A DNA stretch of 48,396 nt, taken from Bradyrhizobium sp. (lineage in GTDB: Bacteria; Pseudomonadota; Alphaproteobacteria; Rhizobiales; Xanthobacteraceae). A program made the translations under genes and the position numbers. Positions 32,719 through 41,892 of this stretch are shown here, piece by piece; positions within the stretch are counted from its first letter, which is position 1, and each line of letters opens with the position of its first letter. The notes beneath the pieces were generated by a model. It did not search any database and was not told where the DNA came from. It was given only the letters and a program-made list of their open reading frames with translations. Location: positions 76,694-125,089 of the forward strand of contig NZ_JALHLP010000012.1 in assembly GCF_022844465.1 (NCBI RefSeq), written 5' to 3'.

Positions 32719-34338
32719 TTACGGCTTCTTCTTCACGTCCTTGACGTTGGAGAAGGTGATCCCCTCGGCCCGCTCCCGGGTGTAGCCGAGATAAAACTCG
32801 TTTTTGGCCATGAACACGGGATCGCCATCGACGTCGTCGGCGATGCCGGAATTGTTGGCGGCGATGAAGGCCTCGAGTTTCTTGCGGTCGTCGGACGAAA
32901 CCCATCGTGCGAGCTGGAACTCCGAGACTTCGAATTCCACCGGCAGCGAATATTCGGCCTCGAGCCGCGCCTTCAACACGTCGAGCTGCAGCGGACCGAC
33001 GACGCCCACCAGCGCCGGCGCCCCGTCGCGCGGCCGGAACACCTGGACCACGCCCTCTTCCGACATCTGCTGCAAAGCTTCCTTCAGCTTCTTGGCCTTC
33101 ATCGCGTCGGTCAGGCGGACGCGGCGGACGATTTCCGGCGCAAAGCTGGGCACGCCGACGAAGGTGAGGTCCTCGCCCTCGGTCAGGGTATCGCCGATCC
33201 GCAAGGTGCCGTGGTTGGGAATGCCGACGACGTCGCCGGCAAACGCTTCGTCGGCTACCGAGCGGTCCTGGGCAAAGAAGAATTGCGGCGCCGACAGCGA
33301 CATGTTCTTGCCGGTGCGGACCAGCTTCGCCTTCATCCCTCGGCTGAGCTTGCCCGAGCAAAGCCGTGCGAAAGCGATCCGGTCGCGGTGATTCGGATCC
33401 ATGTTGGCCTGGATCTTGAACACGAAGGCGCTCATGCGCGGTTCGGCCGCCTCGACCTTGCGCAGATTGCTTTCCTGCGCGCGGGGTGCCGGCGCGAACT
33501 TGCCGAGTCCTTGCAGCAGGTCGCCGACGCCGAAATTGCGCAGTGCGCTGCCGAAATAGACCGGCGTCAGATGGCCCTCGCGAAACGCCTCCAGTTCGAA
33601 CGGCTTGCAGGCTTCGGAGACCAGCGCGAGTTCGTCCTTGATCTGGGCAACGTCGAGATTGGGGTTGCGGCCGGCGAGATCGGCGATGTCGATCTGCTGC
33701 GCGGCGCCGGTCTTGGCGCCGCCGCCCTCCAGCAACCGCACGCCGCCATTGATGACGTCGTAGGTGCCGAGGAAGTCGCGGCCGCGACCGACCGGCCAGG
33801 TCATCGGGGTGGTGTCGAGCGCCAACGTCTTTTCGATCTCGTCCATGAGTTCGAAGGTATCGCGGCTCTCGCGGTCCATCTTGTTGATGAAGGTGATGAT
33901 CGGGATGTCGCGCAGCCGGCACACCTCGAACAGTTTCCGCGTGCGCGCCTCGATGCCCTTGGCGGCGTCGATCACCATGACCGCGGAATCGACCGCGGTC
34001 AGGGTGCGGTAGGTGTCCTCGGAAAAGTCCTCGTGGCCCGGCGTGTCCAGCAGGTTGAAGACGAGGCCTTCGAACTCGAACGTCATCACCGAGGTAACCA
34101 CCGAGATGCCGCGCTCGCGCTCGATCTTCATCCAGTCGGAACGGGTGTTGCGCCGCTCGCCCTTGGCCTTGACCTGGCCCGCCAGATTGATGGCGCCGCC
34201 GAACAGCAGCAGCTTCTCCGTCAGCGTGGTCTTGCCGGCGTCGGGATGCGAAATGATGGCAAACGTCCGCCGCCGCGCCACTTCAATCGAAAGCGGCGAC
34301 AGGGACGGCGATTCGGACGTGACGGCAAGGTCGGACAT
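32719..34338 (-). CDS. prfC: Peptide chain release factor 3
   Basis: RF3 is the GTPase that removes RF1 or RF2 from the ribosome after peptide release. The 539-residue product carries the G1 loop SHPDAGKTTLTEKLLLFGGAI near 30, the G3 motif DTPGHEDFSEDTYRTL near 98 and NKMDRESRDTFEL near 150, with RF3-specific C-terminal domains. The ATG at 34338 gives the normal length; upstream in-frame codons extend across the sugE riboswitch region and are not RF3-like. It is divergent from sugE. Confidence 0.95.
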   Translation of the reverse strand: MSDLAVTSESPSLSPLSIEVARRRTFAIISHPDAGKTTLTEKLLLFGGAINLAGQVKAKGERRNTRSDWMKIERERGISVVTSVMTFEFEGLVFNLLDTPGHEDFSEDTYRTLTAVDSAVMVIDAAKGIEARTRKLFEVCRLRDIPIITFINKMDRESRDTFELMDEIEKTLALDTTPMTWPVGRGRDFLGTYDVINGGVRLLEGGGAKTGAAQQIDIADLAGRNPNLDVAQIKDELALVSEACKPFELEAFREGHLTPVYFGSALRNFGVGDLLQGLGKFAPAPRAQESNLRKVEAAEPRMSAFVFKIQANMDPNHRDRIAFARLCSGKLSRGMKAKLVRTGKNMSLSAPQFFFAQDRSVADEAFAGDVVGIPNHGTLRIGDTLTEGEDLTFVGVPSFAPEIVRRVRLTDAMKAKKLKEALQQMSEEGVVQVFRPRDGAPALVGVVGPLQLDVLKARLEAEYSLPVEFEVSEFQLARWVSSDDRKKLEAFIAANNSGIADDVDGDPVFMAKNEFYLGYTRERAEGITFSNVKDVKKKP

Positions 34339-34423
34339 GAGGCTCGAGCGTTTGGCAGGGAAAACCGGCTCAATCAAGCGTGATTTGGCGATTGTGACGT
34401 AACGGGGCAACCCCATATCCGTC

Positions 34424-34474
34424 GGGGAATGACGACATTCCCAAGAATACATCTATCCGCAGGGACGACCCTGC
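34424..34474 (+). ncRNA. Guanidine-II (mini-ykkC) riboswitch
   Basis: Two adjacent hairpins each close on an ACGA tetraloop: GGGAATG-ACGA-CATTCCC at 34425-34442 and GCAGGG-ACGA-CCCTGC at 34459-34474, joined by 16 bases. Twin short stems with ACGR loops are the definition of the guanidine-II class. The second stem ends 10 bases before the GGAGG of the sugE gene, so ligand binding, which docks the two loops, should expose the ribosome site. The gene that follows is the expected guanidinium exporter. Confidence 0.9.
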
Positions 34475-34495
34475 CTGAAAACATGGAGGGTCGCG

Positions 34496-34810
34496 GTGGC
34501 GTGGGCGTTTTTGTTTGCGGCAGGTTTGCTTGAGATCGGCTGGGCGATCGGCCTCAAATACACCGAAGGGTTCACGCGGCCTGTACCGTCGGTACTGACG
34601 CTCGCGGCGATGGCCGCCAGCATCCTCCTGCTGGGACTGGCCTTGAGATCACTGCCGATCGGAACCGCCTATGCGGTGTGGACCGGCATCGGCGCCGTTG
34701 GAACGGCGCTGCTCGGCATCTGGCTGTTCGACGAGCCTGCTACCGCGGCTCGCCTCGCCAGCATCGGGCTGATCGTGTCGGGAATAGTCGGACTGAAGCT
34801 GGTCACCTGA
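34496..34810 (+). CDS. sugE: Guanidinium exporter of the SMR family (SugE/Gdx)
   Basis: The 104-residue four-helix protein belongs to the small multidrug resistance family, Gdx branch, which exports guanidinium in exchange for protons as a dual-topology dimer. It has the central Glu13 in LLEIGWAIGLKYTEGF and the SMR signatures AYAVWTGIGAVGTALLGIW. The start is GTG at 34496 with GGAGG six bases before it. The guanidine-II riboswitch directly upstream assigns the function more securely than the protein alone. Also written gdx. Confidence 0.93.
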   Translation: MAWAFLFAAGLLEIGWAIGLKYTEGFTRPVPSVLTLAAMAASILLLGLALRSLPIGTAYAVWTGIGAVGTALLGIWLFDEPATAARLASIGLIVSGIVGLKLVT

Positions 34811-34889
34811 CCGGCGCATCGGCACCGCCGCTCAACAGGTCCACGCGGCCAAGCGTGCGCGCCCCTGTCGGTAGGCACGATCGTGGGCC

Positions 34890-35858
34890 TTACAGCGATC
34901 GCTTCAAGTAATGCCCGATCTCGCCGACAATGCCGCGGCGGAAGGTCAGCACGCAGGCCACGAAGATCACGCCCTGGATCACCAGCACCCACTGGCCGAA
35001 ACCGGCGAGATTGTGCTGCATGGCGATAATGACGAAGGCGCCGACGACCGGGCCGAATACGGTTCCGAGGCCGCCGACCAGCGTCATCAGCACGATTTCA
35101 CCGGACATGGTCCAGTGCACGTCGGTCAGCGAGGCGTTCTGGGCCACGAACACCTTCAGCGAACCGGCAAAGCCCGCGATCGTCCCGGAGAGAATGAAGG
35201 CGAGAAGCTTGTACTGGTCGGTCTTGTAGCCCAGCGATACCGCGCGCGGTTCGTTCTCGCGGATCGCTTTCAGGACTTCGCCGAACGGCGAGTTGATGGC
35301 GCGAAAGATCAGCAGGAAGCCGCCGAGGAAGCCGGCCAGCACGACGTAATACAGCACGATCGGCTGGGCCAGATTGAAGATCCCAAACAGATAGCCCTGC
35401 GGTATGCCCTGGATGCCGTCTTCGCCGTGAGTGAACGGGGCCTGCAGATAGATGAAGTACAAGAGCTGGGACAGCGCCAGCGTGATCATCGAGAAATAGA
35501 TGCCTTGCCGCCGGATGGAGATGTAGCCGGTCACGACGGAAAGTGCGCCGGAGGCGGCGACGCCGACCAGGATTCCGAGTTCGGGCGTAAATCCCCAGAC
35601 CTTCAAGGCGTGCGCCGAGCAGTAGCCGGCGGTGCCCAGGAACATGGCATGGCCGAATGACAGCAGGCCGCCATAGCCGATCAGGAGATTGAAGGCGCAG
35701 GCGAGCAGTGCGAAGCAGAGCGCCTGCATCACGAAGAATGGATAGATGTCGGTCAACGGCACCAGGCCCAGCAGTACCGCCATGGCGGCGAATACCAGCA
35801 TCTCGTCGCGCATCGCGCGCGGCGTCACCGGCAGTGTGTCGTCCGTCATCGCGCTCAT
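34890..35858 (-). CDS. livM: Branched-chain amino acid-type ABC permease LivM
   Basis: A 322-residue permease of the LivM type, with about nine to ten membrane helices. The typical cytoplasmic EAA-like loop is seen as FGEVLKAIRENEPRAVSLGYKTDQYKLLAFILSG near 210 (split here at residues 200-235), and the family motif NLLIGYGGLLSFGHAMFLG near 60-78. It is the last gene of the transporter unit. It starts one base after the LivH stop. Substrate may be branched-chain amino acids or another carboxylate; relatives transport several compounds in this group. Confidence 0.92.
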   Translation of the reverse strand: MSAMTDDTLPVTPRAMRDEMLVFAAMAVLLGLVPLTDIYPFFVMQALCFALLACAFNLLIGYGGLLSFGHAMFLGTAGYCSAHALKVWGFTPELGILVGVAASGALSVVTGYISIRRQGIYFSMITLALSQLLYFIYLQAPFTHGEDGIQGIPQGYLFGIFNLAQPIVLYYVVLAGFLGGFLLIFRAINSPFGEVLKAIRENEPRAVSLGYKTDQYKLLAFILSGTIAGFAGSLKVFVAQNASLTDVHWTMSGEIVLMTLVGGLGTVFGPVVGAFVIIAMQHNLAGFGQWVLVIQGVIFVACVLTFRRGIVGEIGHYLKRSL

Positions 35859-35859
35859 G

Positions 35860-36723
35860 TCAGGCCGCCCGTCCGGTCAGTCCCGCCGGCTTTACCAGCA
35901 ACACCAGCACCATCAGAACGAAAACCACGGTGTTGGAAGCCTCGGGATAAAAATATTTTGTCAGTCCTTCGATCACGCCGAGCGAAAAGCCTGTAATGAT
36001 GGATCCCAGGATCGAGCCCATGCCGCCGATCACCACCACCGCAAACACCACGATGATCAGGTCCGCGCCCATCAGCGGCCGCACCTGGTTGATCGGCGCC
36101 GACAGCACGCCGGCCAGCGCCGCCAGCCCGACGCCGAGTCCGTAGGTCAGCGTGATCATCCGCGGCACATTGATGCCGAAGGCGCGCACCAGCGTCGGGT
36201 TTTCGGTGGCGGCGCGCAGATTGGCGCCAAGCCGCGTCTTTTCGATCAGATACCAGGTGGCGAGACACACCACGAGCGAGAACACCACCACCCAGCCGCG
36301 ATAGATCGGCAGGAACATGAAGCCGAGGTTGATGCCGCCGCGAAGTTCTTCGGGGATCGCATATGGCAGGCCGGACGAGCCGAAGTAGTTCTGGAACACG
36401 CCCTGCACGATCAGCGCGATGCCGAAGGTCAAGAGTAATCCGTAGAGATGGTCGAGGCCGGCAAGCCGCTGCAGCATGGTCCGCTCCAGGATCATGCCGA
36501 AGATGCCGACCAAGATCGGCGCGATGATCAGCGCCGGCCAGTAACCGATGCCGGCGATATTCAACAGGAAATACGCGCAGAAGGCCCCCATCATGTAGAG
36601 CGCGCCATGGGCGAAGTTGATGATGTTGAGCATGCCGAAGATCACGGCCAGCCCCAGGCTGAGCAGCGCGTAGAACGATCCGTTGATCAATCCCACCAGG
36701 AGCTGGGCGTAGAGAGCTTGCAT
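35860..36723 (-). CDS. livH: Branched-chain amino acid-type ABC permease LivH
   Basis: The 287-residue partner permease, with about eight membrane spans. Family marks are LLVGLINGSFYALLSLGLAVIFGMLNIINFAHGALYM in the first 45 residues (read in parts at 8-20 and 30-45) and the cytoplasmic loop RLGANLRAATENPTLVRAFGIN near 190. Co-transcribed with livM, livK, livF and livG on the same strand. Eighty-six bases separate it from the livK-type gene. Confidence 0.92.
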   Translation of the reverse strand: MQALYAQLLVGLINGSFYALLSLGLAVIFGMLNIINFAHGALYMMGAFCAYFLLNIAGIGYWPALIIAPILVGIFGMILERTMLQRLAGLDHLYGLLLTFGIALIVQGVFQNYFGSSGLPYAIPEELRGGINLGFMFLPIYRGWVVVFSLVVCLATWYLIEKTRLGANLRAATENPTLVRAFGINVPRMITLTYGLGVGLAALAGVLSAPINQVRPLMGADLIIVVFAVVVIGGMGSILGSIITGFSLGVIEGLTKYFYPEASNTVVFVLMVLVLLVKPAGLTGRAA

Positions 36724-36809
36724 CGGTTTCGCACTCGATCTCGTTGTGGCGCAAATCGCGTGGTTACGCGAGGGACGCCCGCCGACACGGATGCCGGCGG
36801 GCTTTCAGA

Positions 36810-38027
36810 TTACTTCTTCACCAGCGGACACACGCTTTCCGATAGCGGCCGGAAGGCCTGGTCGGCCGGGGTGGTTCCGATCAGCTTGTAGTAATCCCAC
36901 GGCCCCTTGGATTCCGCCGGCTTCTTGACTTCGAACAGGTAGGCGGGATGCAGCTTGCGTCCGTCGACGCGGATGGTGCCCTTGCCGAACAGCGGATCGT
37001 CGGTCGGCATTTCCTTCATTTTCGCCACCACCTTGACGCCATCACGCGGATTGCCACCCATGGCGTCGATCGTCTTGAAATAGTGGACCAGGCCCGAATA
37101 CACGCCGGCCTGTACCATCGATGGCATCGCCTTGTTCTTCATGCGCTCGGAGAAGCGCTTGGAGAACGCGCGGGTGCCGTCGTTCAGATCCCAGTAGAAG
37201 GTTTCGGTGAAACTCAGGCCCTGCGCCACCTTCAGCCCGAGGGAATGAACGTCGTTGATGAACAGCAGAAGCCCGGCGAGCTTTTGGCCGCCGGCGACGA
37301 TGCCGAACTCCGACGCCTGCTTGATGGTATTGGTGGTGTCGCCACCGGCATTGGCCATGCCGACGATCTTGGCCTTGGAGGCCTGCGCCTGCAGCAGGAA
37401 CGAGGAGAAGTCCGAGGAGTTCAGGGGATGCCGGACGGTGCCGAGCACCTTGCCGCCAGACTTGGTCACGACCGCGGCGGTGTCGCGTTCCAGCGCGTGG
37501 CCGAACGCATAATCCGCGGTCAGGAAGTACCAGCTGTCGCCGCCGGCCTTCACCAACGCCTGGCCGGTGCTGTTGGCGAGCATATAGGTATCGTAGACCC
37601 AGTGAATCGTGTTCGGCGAGCACTTGGCATTGGTGAGGTCCGACGTCGCCGCGCCGGTATTGATCATGACAACGTTCTTTTCCGTCACCAGATTGTTGAC
37701 CGCCAGTGCAACGCCGGAGTTCAGCACATCCACGAAGATGTCGACCTTGTCGACGTCGATCCATTGCCGCGCGATGGTGGTGGCGATGTCGGGCTTGTTC
37801 TGATGGTCGGCGGAAATGATCTCGATCTTCCAGCCCTTGGCCGCAAGCCCGGAATCCTCGACCGCCATCTGCGCTGCCAGCGAAGAGCCGGCGCCGCCGA
37901 GGTCGGAGTAAAGTCCGGAATTGTCGGTGAGAACGCCGATCTTGACGTTCTTGTCCTGCGCCAGGGCGCTGCCCGCGGCAAGCGCCAGCGCGGTGCCGAG
38001 GAAAAGTGCAGAAATGCGATGTTTCAT
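36810..38027 (-). CDS. Periplasmic substrate-binding protein of the liv-type importer
   Basis: A 405-residue type I periplasmic binding protein. The signal peptide (MKHRISALFLGTALALAAGS) is cleaved after ALA near 33. The mature protein opens KNVKIGVLTDNSGLYSDLGG, as in Leu/Ile/Val- or aromatic-acid-binding members. The ATG at 38027 follows TGGAGATCAC; the upstream ten in-frame codons are not part of a signal peptide. Which ligand is bound cannot be told; bradyrhizobial genomes carry dozens of paralogues for amino acids, amides and aromatic acids. Confidence 0.9.
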   Translation of the reverse strand: MKHRISALFLGTALALAAGSALAQDKNVKIGVLTDNSGLYSDLGGAGSSLAAQMAVEDSGLAAKGWKIEIISADHQNKPDIATTIARQWIDVDKVDIFVDVLNSGVALAVNNLVTEKNVVMINTGAATSDLTNAKCSPNTIHWVYDTYMLANSTGQALVKAGGDSWYFLTADYAFGHALERDTAAVVTKSGGKVLGTVRHPLNSSDFSSFLLQAQASKAKIVGMANAGGDTTNTIKQASEFGIVAGGQKLAGLLLFINDVHSLGLKVAQGLSFTETFYWDLNDGTRAFSKRFSERMKNKAMPSMVQAGVYSGLVHYFKTIDAMGGNPRDGVKVVAKMKEMPTDDPLFGKGTIRVDGRKLHPAYLFEVKKPAESKGPWDYYKLIGTTPADQAFRPLSESVCPLVKK

Positions 38028-38066
38028 GTGATCTCCATTCGTCCTGAGTGCAGCCATGGTACCGTG

Positions 38067-38802
<736 letters not shown>

Positions 38803-38810
<8 letters not shown>

Positions 38811-39558
38811 GACCGGCCCCCAGATAGGCTTCCTTGACGCGCTCGTCCCTCGACAGTTCGGAATAATTGCCCTCGGCCAGCACCTGACCGCGCGTCAACA
38901 CCGTGATGATGTCGGACAGGTCGGCCACGACAGAGAGATTATGCTCCACCATCAGGATGGTGTATTTCGCCGAGATGCGCTTGATCAGCGTCGCGATCTT
39001 CTCGATATCTTCGTGACTCATGCCGGCCATCGGCTCGTCGAGCAGCATCATTTCGGGGTCGAGCGCCAGCGTCGTCGCGATCTCGAGCGCCCGCTTGCGC
39101 CCATAGGGCATCTCGACCGCCGGCGTGTCGGAAAACTCGTTCAAGCCCACGTCGTTCAGCAGTTCGCGGGCGCGACCGTTGAAGCGGTCGAGCACGCTCT
39201 TGGAACGCCAGAAATCGAACGAGCTGCCGTGCTGGCGCTGCAGTGCGACCCGAACATTCTCCAGCGCGGTCAGGTGTGGAAACACCGCCGATATCTGGAA
39301 TGAACGGACCAGCCCGAGGCGCGCCACGTCGGCCGGCGCCATCGCCGTGATGTCCTTTCCCTTGTAGAGGATCTGGCCCGCCGAGGGTTGCAGGAACTTG
39401 GTCAGGAGGTTGAAGCAGGTCGTCTTGCCGGCGCCGTTTGGCCCGATCAAAGCGTGAATACTGCCGCGGCGCACCTTGAGAGCGACATCGCGAACGGCAA
39501 AGAAACCCGCGAATTCCTTGGTCAATCCGTGGGTTTCGAGAATGAACTCATCAGCCAA
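38803..39558 (-). CDS. livG: ABC transporter ATPase LivG
   Basis: The 251-residue ATPase has Walker A GPNGAGKTT near 41 and Walker B MMLLDEPMAGM near 172, followed by the conserved His in ILMVEHNLSVV. The signature is the LivG variant (MPYGRKRALEIA). It is the first gene of the five-gene unit livG-livF-binding protein-livH-livM, and the gap upstream (39559-39826) should hold the promoter, although I cannot place it. A 13-base hairpin lies in that gap. Confidence 0.92.
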
Positions 39559-39745
39559 ACAAACTTCCCCCCGTCAGCCACGATCGCGAAACTGCTCGCG
39601 TCTGACCAATTTTCCCTGCTCGGGCAGGCCCTCCCGGACGTCCCTGGTCCCAAGCCTGCCGCCTCCAGACCGGAATATGCCGTCAACGACGTGAATTAGG
39701 CAAGGCGGAAAGGTGACGCGGGGGGAGGCCCACGGCGCGCCGGTT

Positions 39746-39775
39746 CCGCGGCGCCGGGTAGTCCCGGCGCCGCGG
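39746..39775. terminator. Very stable GC hairpin between livG and the Spx-like gene
   Basis: CCGCGGCGCCGGG and CCCGGCGCCGCGG are perfect 13-base arms with the loop TAGT, 52 bases after the stop of the leftward Spx-like gene. There is no T-run, so it would be a weak intrinsic terminator; it may insulate the liv operon from upstream transcription. Confidence 0.55.
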
Positions 39776-39826
39776 TCGGTCCGGCTGGCCGCGAGGGGCC
39801 GGACACGCCGCCCTATACGCCGTGTA

Positions 39827-40195
39827 TCAAGCCTTCCGCCCCCGTTTCGACGCCACTTCGCCGGCGTAGATCTCCGGCTTGAAGCCGACCAGCAACTTGC
39901 CGCCGAGGTCGAGCACCGGCCGCTTGATCATCGAAGGTTGCGCCAGCATCAAGGCCAGCGCCTTGCGCTCATTCAGGCCCTCTTTATCGCTGTCGGGCAG
40001 CTTTCGGAACGTGGTGCCGGCGCGGTTGAGCAGCGTTTCCCAGCCGAGTTCGTCGGACCAACGCTTGAGCTTGTCCGCGGCGATGCCGGCAAGCTTGTAG
40101 TCGTGAAAATCGTAGGCCACGCCATGATCGTCGAGCCAGGCGCGCGCCTTCTTCATGGTGTCGCAGTTCTTGATGCCATAGATGGTGATCGTCAT
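39827..40195 (-). CDS. ArsC/Spx/YffB-like thioredoxin-fold protein
   Basis: A 122-residue member of the arsenate-reductase-like superfamily. The opening MTITIYGIKNCDTMKKARAW has Cys11 followed by DTMK in place of a CxxC or the ArsC loop, as in YffB/Spx-type proteins, and RPVLDLGGKLLVGF near 96 has the arginine and cis-Pro region. YffB-like proteins are proposed glutathione-dependent thiol reductases. The ATG at 40195 is used, as the longer frame upstream overlaps the GST gene. No arsenic genes are near. Confidence 0.88.
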   Translation of the reverse strand: MTITIYGIKNCDTMKKARAWLDDHGVAYDFHDYKLAGIAADKLKRWSDELGWETLLNRAGTTFRKLPDSDKEGLNERKALALMLAQPSMIKRPVLDLGGKLLVGFKPEIYAGEVASKRGRKA

Positions 40196-40211
40196 CGCCG
40201 GGAATGCCTTC

Positions 40212-40916
40212 TCAGGGTCGCTTCGGAATTTCGAGCCCGCGCTGCACCGCCGGCCGCGCGAGCCCGCGCTCCAGCCATGCAGGCACCTGCTGCAGCGTAT
40301 CAAACGCAACGAGGTCGCGCGCACCGTAGAAGCCGATCAGGTTGCGAACCCAGCCGAGCATCGAGATGTCGGCGATGGTGTATTCATCGTCCATGAACCA
40401 CTTCCGGCCCGCGAGCCGCGTCTCCATCACGCCGAGCAGGCGTTTCGACTCGGCGACATAGCGCTCGAGCGGCCGCTTGTCGGCAAACTCCTTGCCGGCG
40501 AATTTATGGAAGAAGCCGAGCTGGCCGAACATCGGCCCGACCCCGCCGATCTGGAAGTGCAGCCATTGGATGGTGTGATAACGCCGCGCTGCGTCATGCG
40601 GCAGAAGCTTGCCGGTCTTTTCGGCGAGATATTGCAGGATCGCGCCGGACTCGAACAGCGGCAGCGGTTTTCCTCCCGGTCCGTCGGGATCGAGGATCGC
40701 GGGGATCTTGCCGTTCGGGTTCAGCGCGAGAAATTCCGACGTTTTCTGATCATCCTTGTTGAAGTCGACCAGGTGCGCCTCGTAGGGCAATCCGATTTCT
40801 TCCAGCATGATCGAGACCTTGACGCCGTTCGGCGTCGGCAGCGAATAGAGCTGAAGGCAATCGGGGTGTTTGGCAGGCCAGCGGCGGGTGATCGGGAAGG
40901 CCGAGAGATCGGACAT
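40212..40916 (-). CDS. Glutathione S-transferase, YghU/nu-class-like
   Basis: A 234-residue GST with an N-terminal thioredoxin fold (LQLYSLPTPNGVKVSIMLEE near 20-39, NGKIPAILDPDG near 70, ESGAILQYLAEKTG near 90) and an all-helical C-terminal domain. The TPNGVKVSIMLEE signature and the lack of a catalytic Tyr/Ser/Cys in the usual position are those of YghU/nu-class enzymes, which act as disulfide-bond reductases and on peroxides. It lies 16 bases upstream of the Spx-like thiol protein on the same strand, suggesting a shared redox role. Confidence 0.9.
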   Translation of the reverse strand: MSDLSAFPITRRWPAKHPDCLQLYSLPTPNGVKVSIMLEEIGLPYEAHLVDFNKDDQKTSEFLALNPNGKIPAILDPDGPGGKPLPLFESGAILQYLAEKTGKLLPHDAARRYHTIQWLHFQIGGVGPMFGQLGFFHKFAGKEFADKRPLERYVAESKRLLGVMETRLAGRKWFMDDEYTIADISMLGWVRNLIGFYGARDLVAFDTLQQVPAWLERGLARPAVQRGLEIPKRP

Positions 40917-40994
40917 ACGCTTCGTTCTTTGCTTGGTTATCGTGGCGCGGCTAATGTACGGCCGACGCCGCACATGGCAAGGTCTACGGCTATC

Positions 40995-41867
40995 ATGACT
41001 GATCAACCACCGTCGGCGAAGCCCGGCCTGACCGACGCGGATTTCGCGGTTCATCCGACCGTGTTCGCGGCCGATGCGCTGAAGGACCAGGTCGTCGTCA
41101 TATCGGGCGGCGCCGGCGGCATCGGACGGGCGATCGCCTGGCTGGTCGCGCGGCTCGGCGCGCATGTCGTGGTGGTCGGCCGCGACCGCGGCAGGCTCGA
41201 CGCGCTCGTCACCCAACTGGCCGGCCGCGGCCTGAAGGCCTCCGCGCACACCGCCGACATCCGGGAGCCCGAGGCGGTCAACGCCCTGTTCGACGCCGTC
41301 TGGGCCGCGCATGGCCGCATCGACAGCCTCGTCAACAGCGCCGGCGGACAGTTTCCGCAGGCGGCGATCGATTTCTCGGTGAAGGGCTGGAACGCCGTCA
41401 TCAACACCAACCTCAACGGCACCTGGTACATGATGCAGGCCGCCGCGCAGCGCTGGCGTGAGCACGAGCATCCCGGCAGCATCGTCAACATCGTCGTCGT
41501 CACGACGCACGGCCTCTATGGCATCGCCCACAGCATCGCCGCGCGCAGCGGCGTGATCGGGCTGTCGCGCGCGGTCGCGGTCGAATGGGCGCCGCTGAAC
41601 ATCCGCGTCAACTGCGTCGCGCCCGGCGTGGTCGAGACCGAGGGCTGGAACGTCTACTCGGCGGAAGCCCGCGCCGCCTACCCGCGCGCCAATCCGATGA
41701 TGCGGGTCGGCTCGCCCTGGGACGTCGCGGAGGCCAGCGTGTTCCTCGCCGGTCCCTCGGCCAGATTCGTCACCGGCGAAACGCTGACGGTCGATGGCGG
41801 CGGCCAGCTCTGGGGCGAGACCTGGACCACGGGCAAGCCGGCGTATTTTGGCGGCGACCAAAGCTGA
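40995..41867 (+). CDS. SDR-family oxidoreductase of the peroxisomal-type enoyl/dienoyl reductase branch
   Basis: The 290-residue protein has the SDR cofactor loop ISGGAGGIG near 36-44 and the NSAGGQF motif near 120, but lacks the canonical YxxxK: the corresponding segment is GIAHSIAARSGVIGLSRAVAVEW near 178. This His-x-x-Ala-Ala-Arg arrangement is like the DECR/PECR (2,4-dienoyl-CoA or trans-2-enoyl-CoA reductase) branch, in which other residues do catalysis. The start at 40995 follows no strong ribosome site. It diverges from the GST gene. Confidence 0.87.
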   Translation: MTDQPPSAKPGLTDADFAVHPTVFAADALKDQVVVISGGAGGIGRAIAWLVARLGAHVVVVGRDRGRLDALVTQLAGRGLKASAHTADIREPEAVNALFDAVWAAHGRIDSLVNSAGGQFPQAAIDFSVKGWNAVINTNLNGTWYMMQAAAQRWREHEHPGSIVNIVVVTTHGLYGIAHSIAARSGVIGLSRAVAVEWAPLNIRVNCVAPGVVETEGWNVYSAEARAAYPRANPMMRVGSPWDVAEASVFLAGPSARFVTGETLTVDGGGQLWGETWTTGKPAYFGGDQS

Positions 41868-41892
41868 CCCCGCGCAACCGCCTTCTCCCCGT

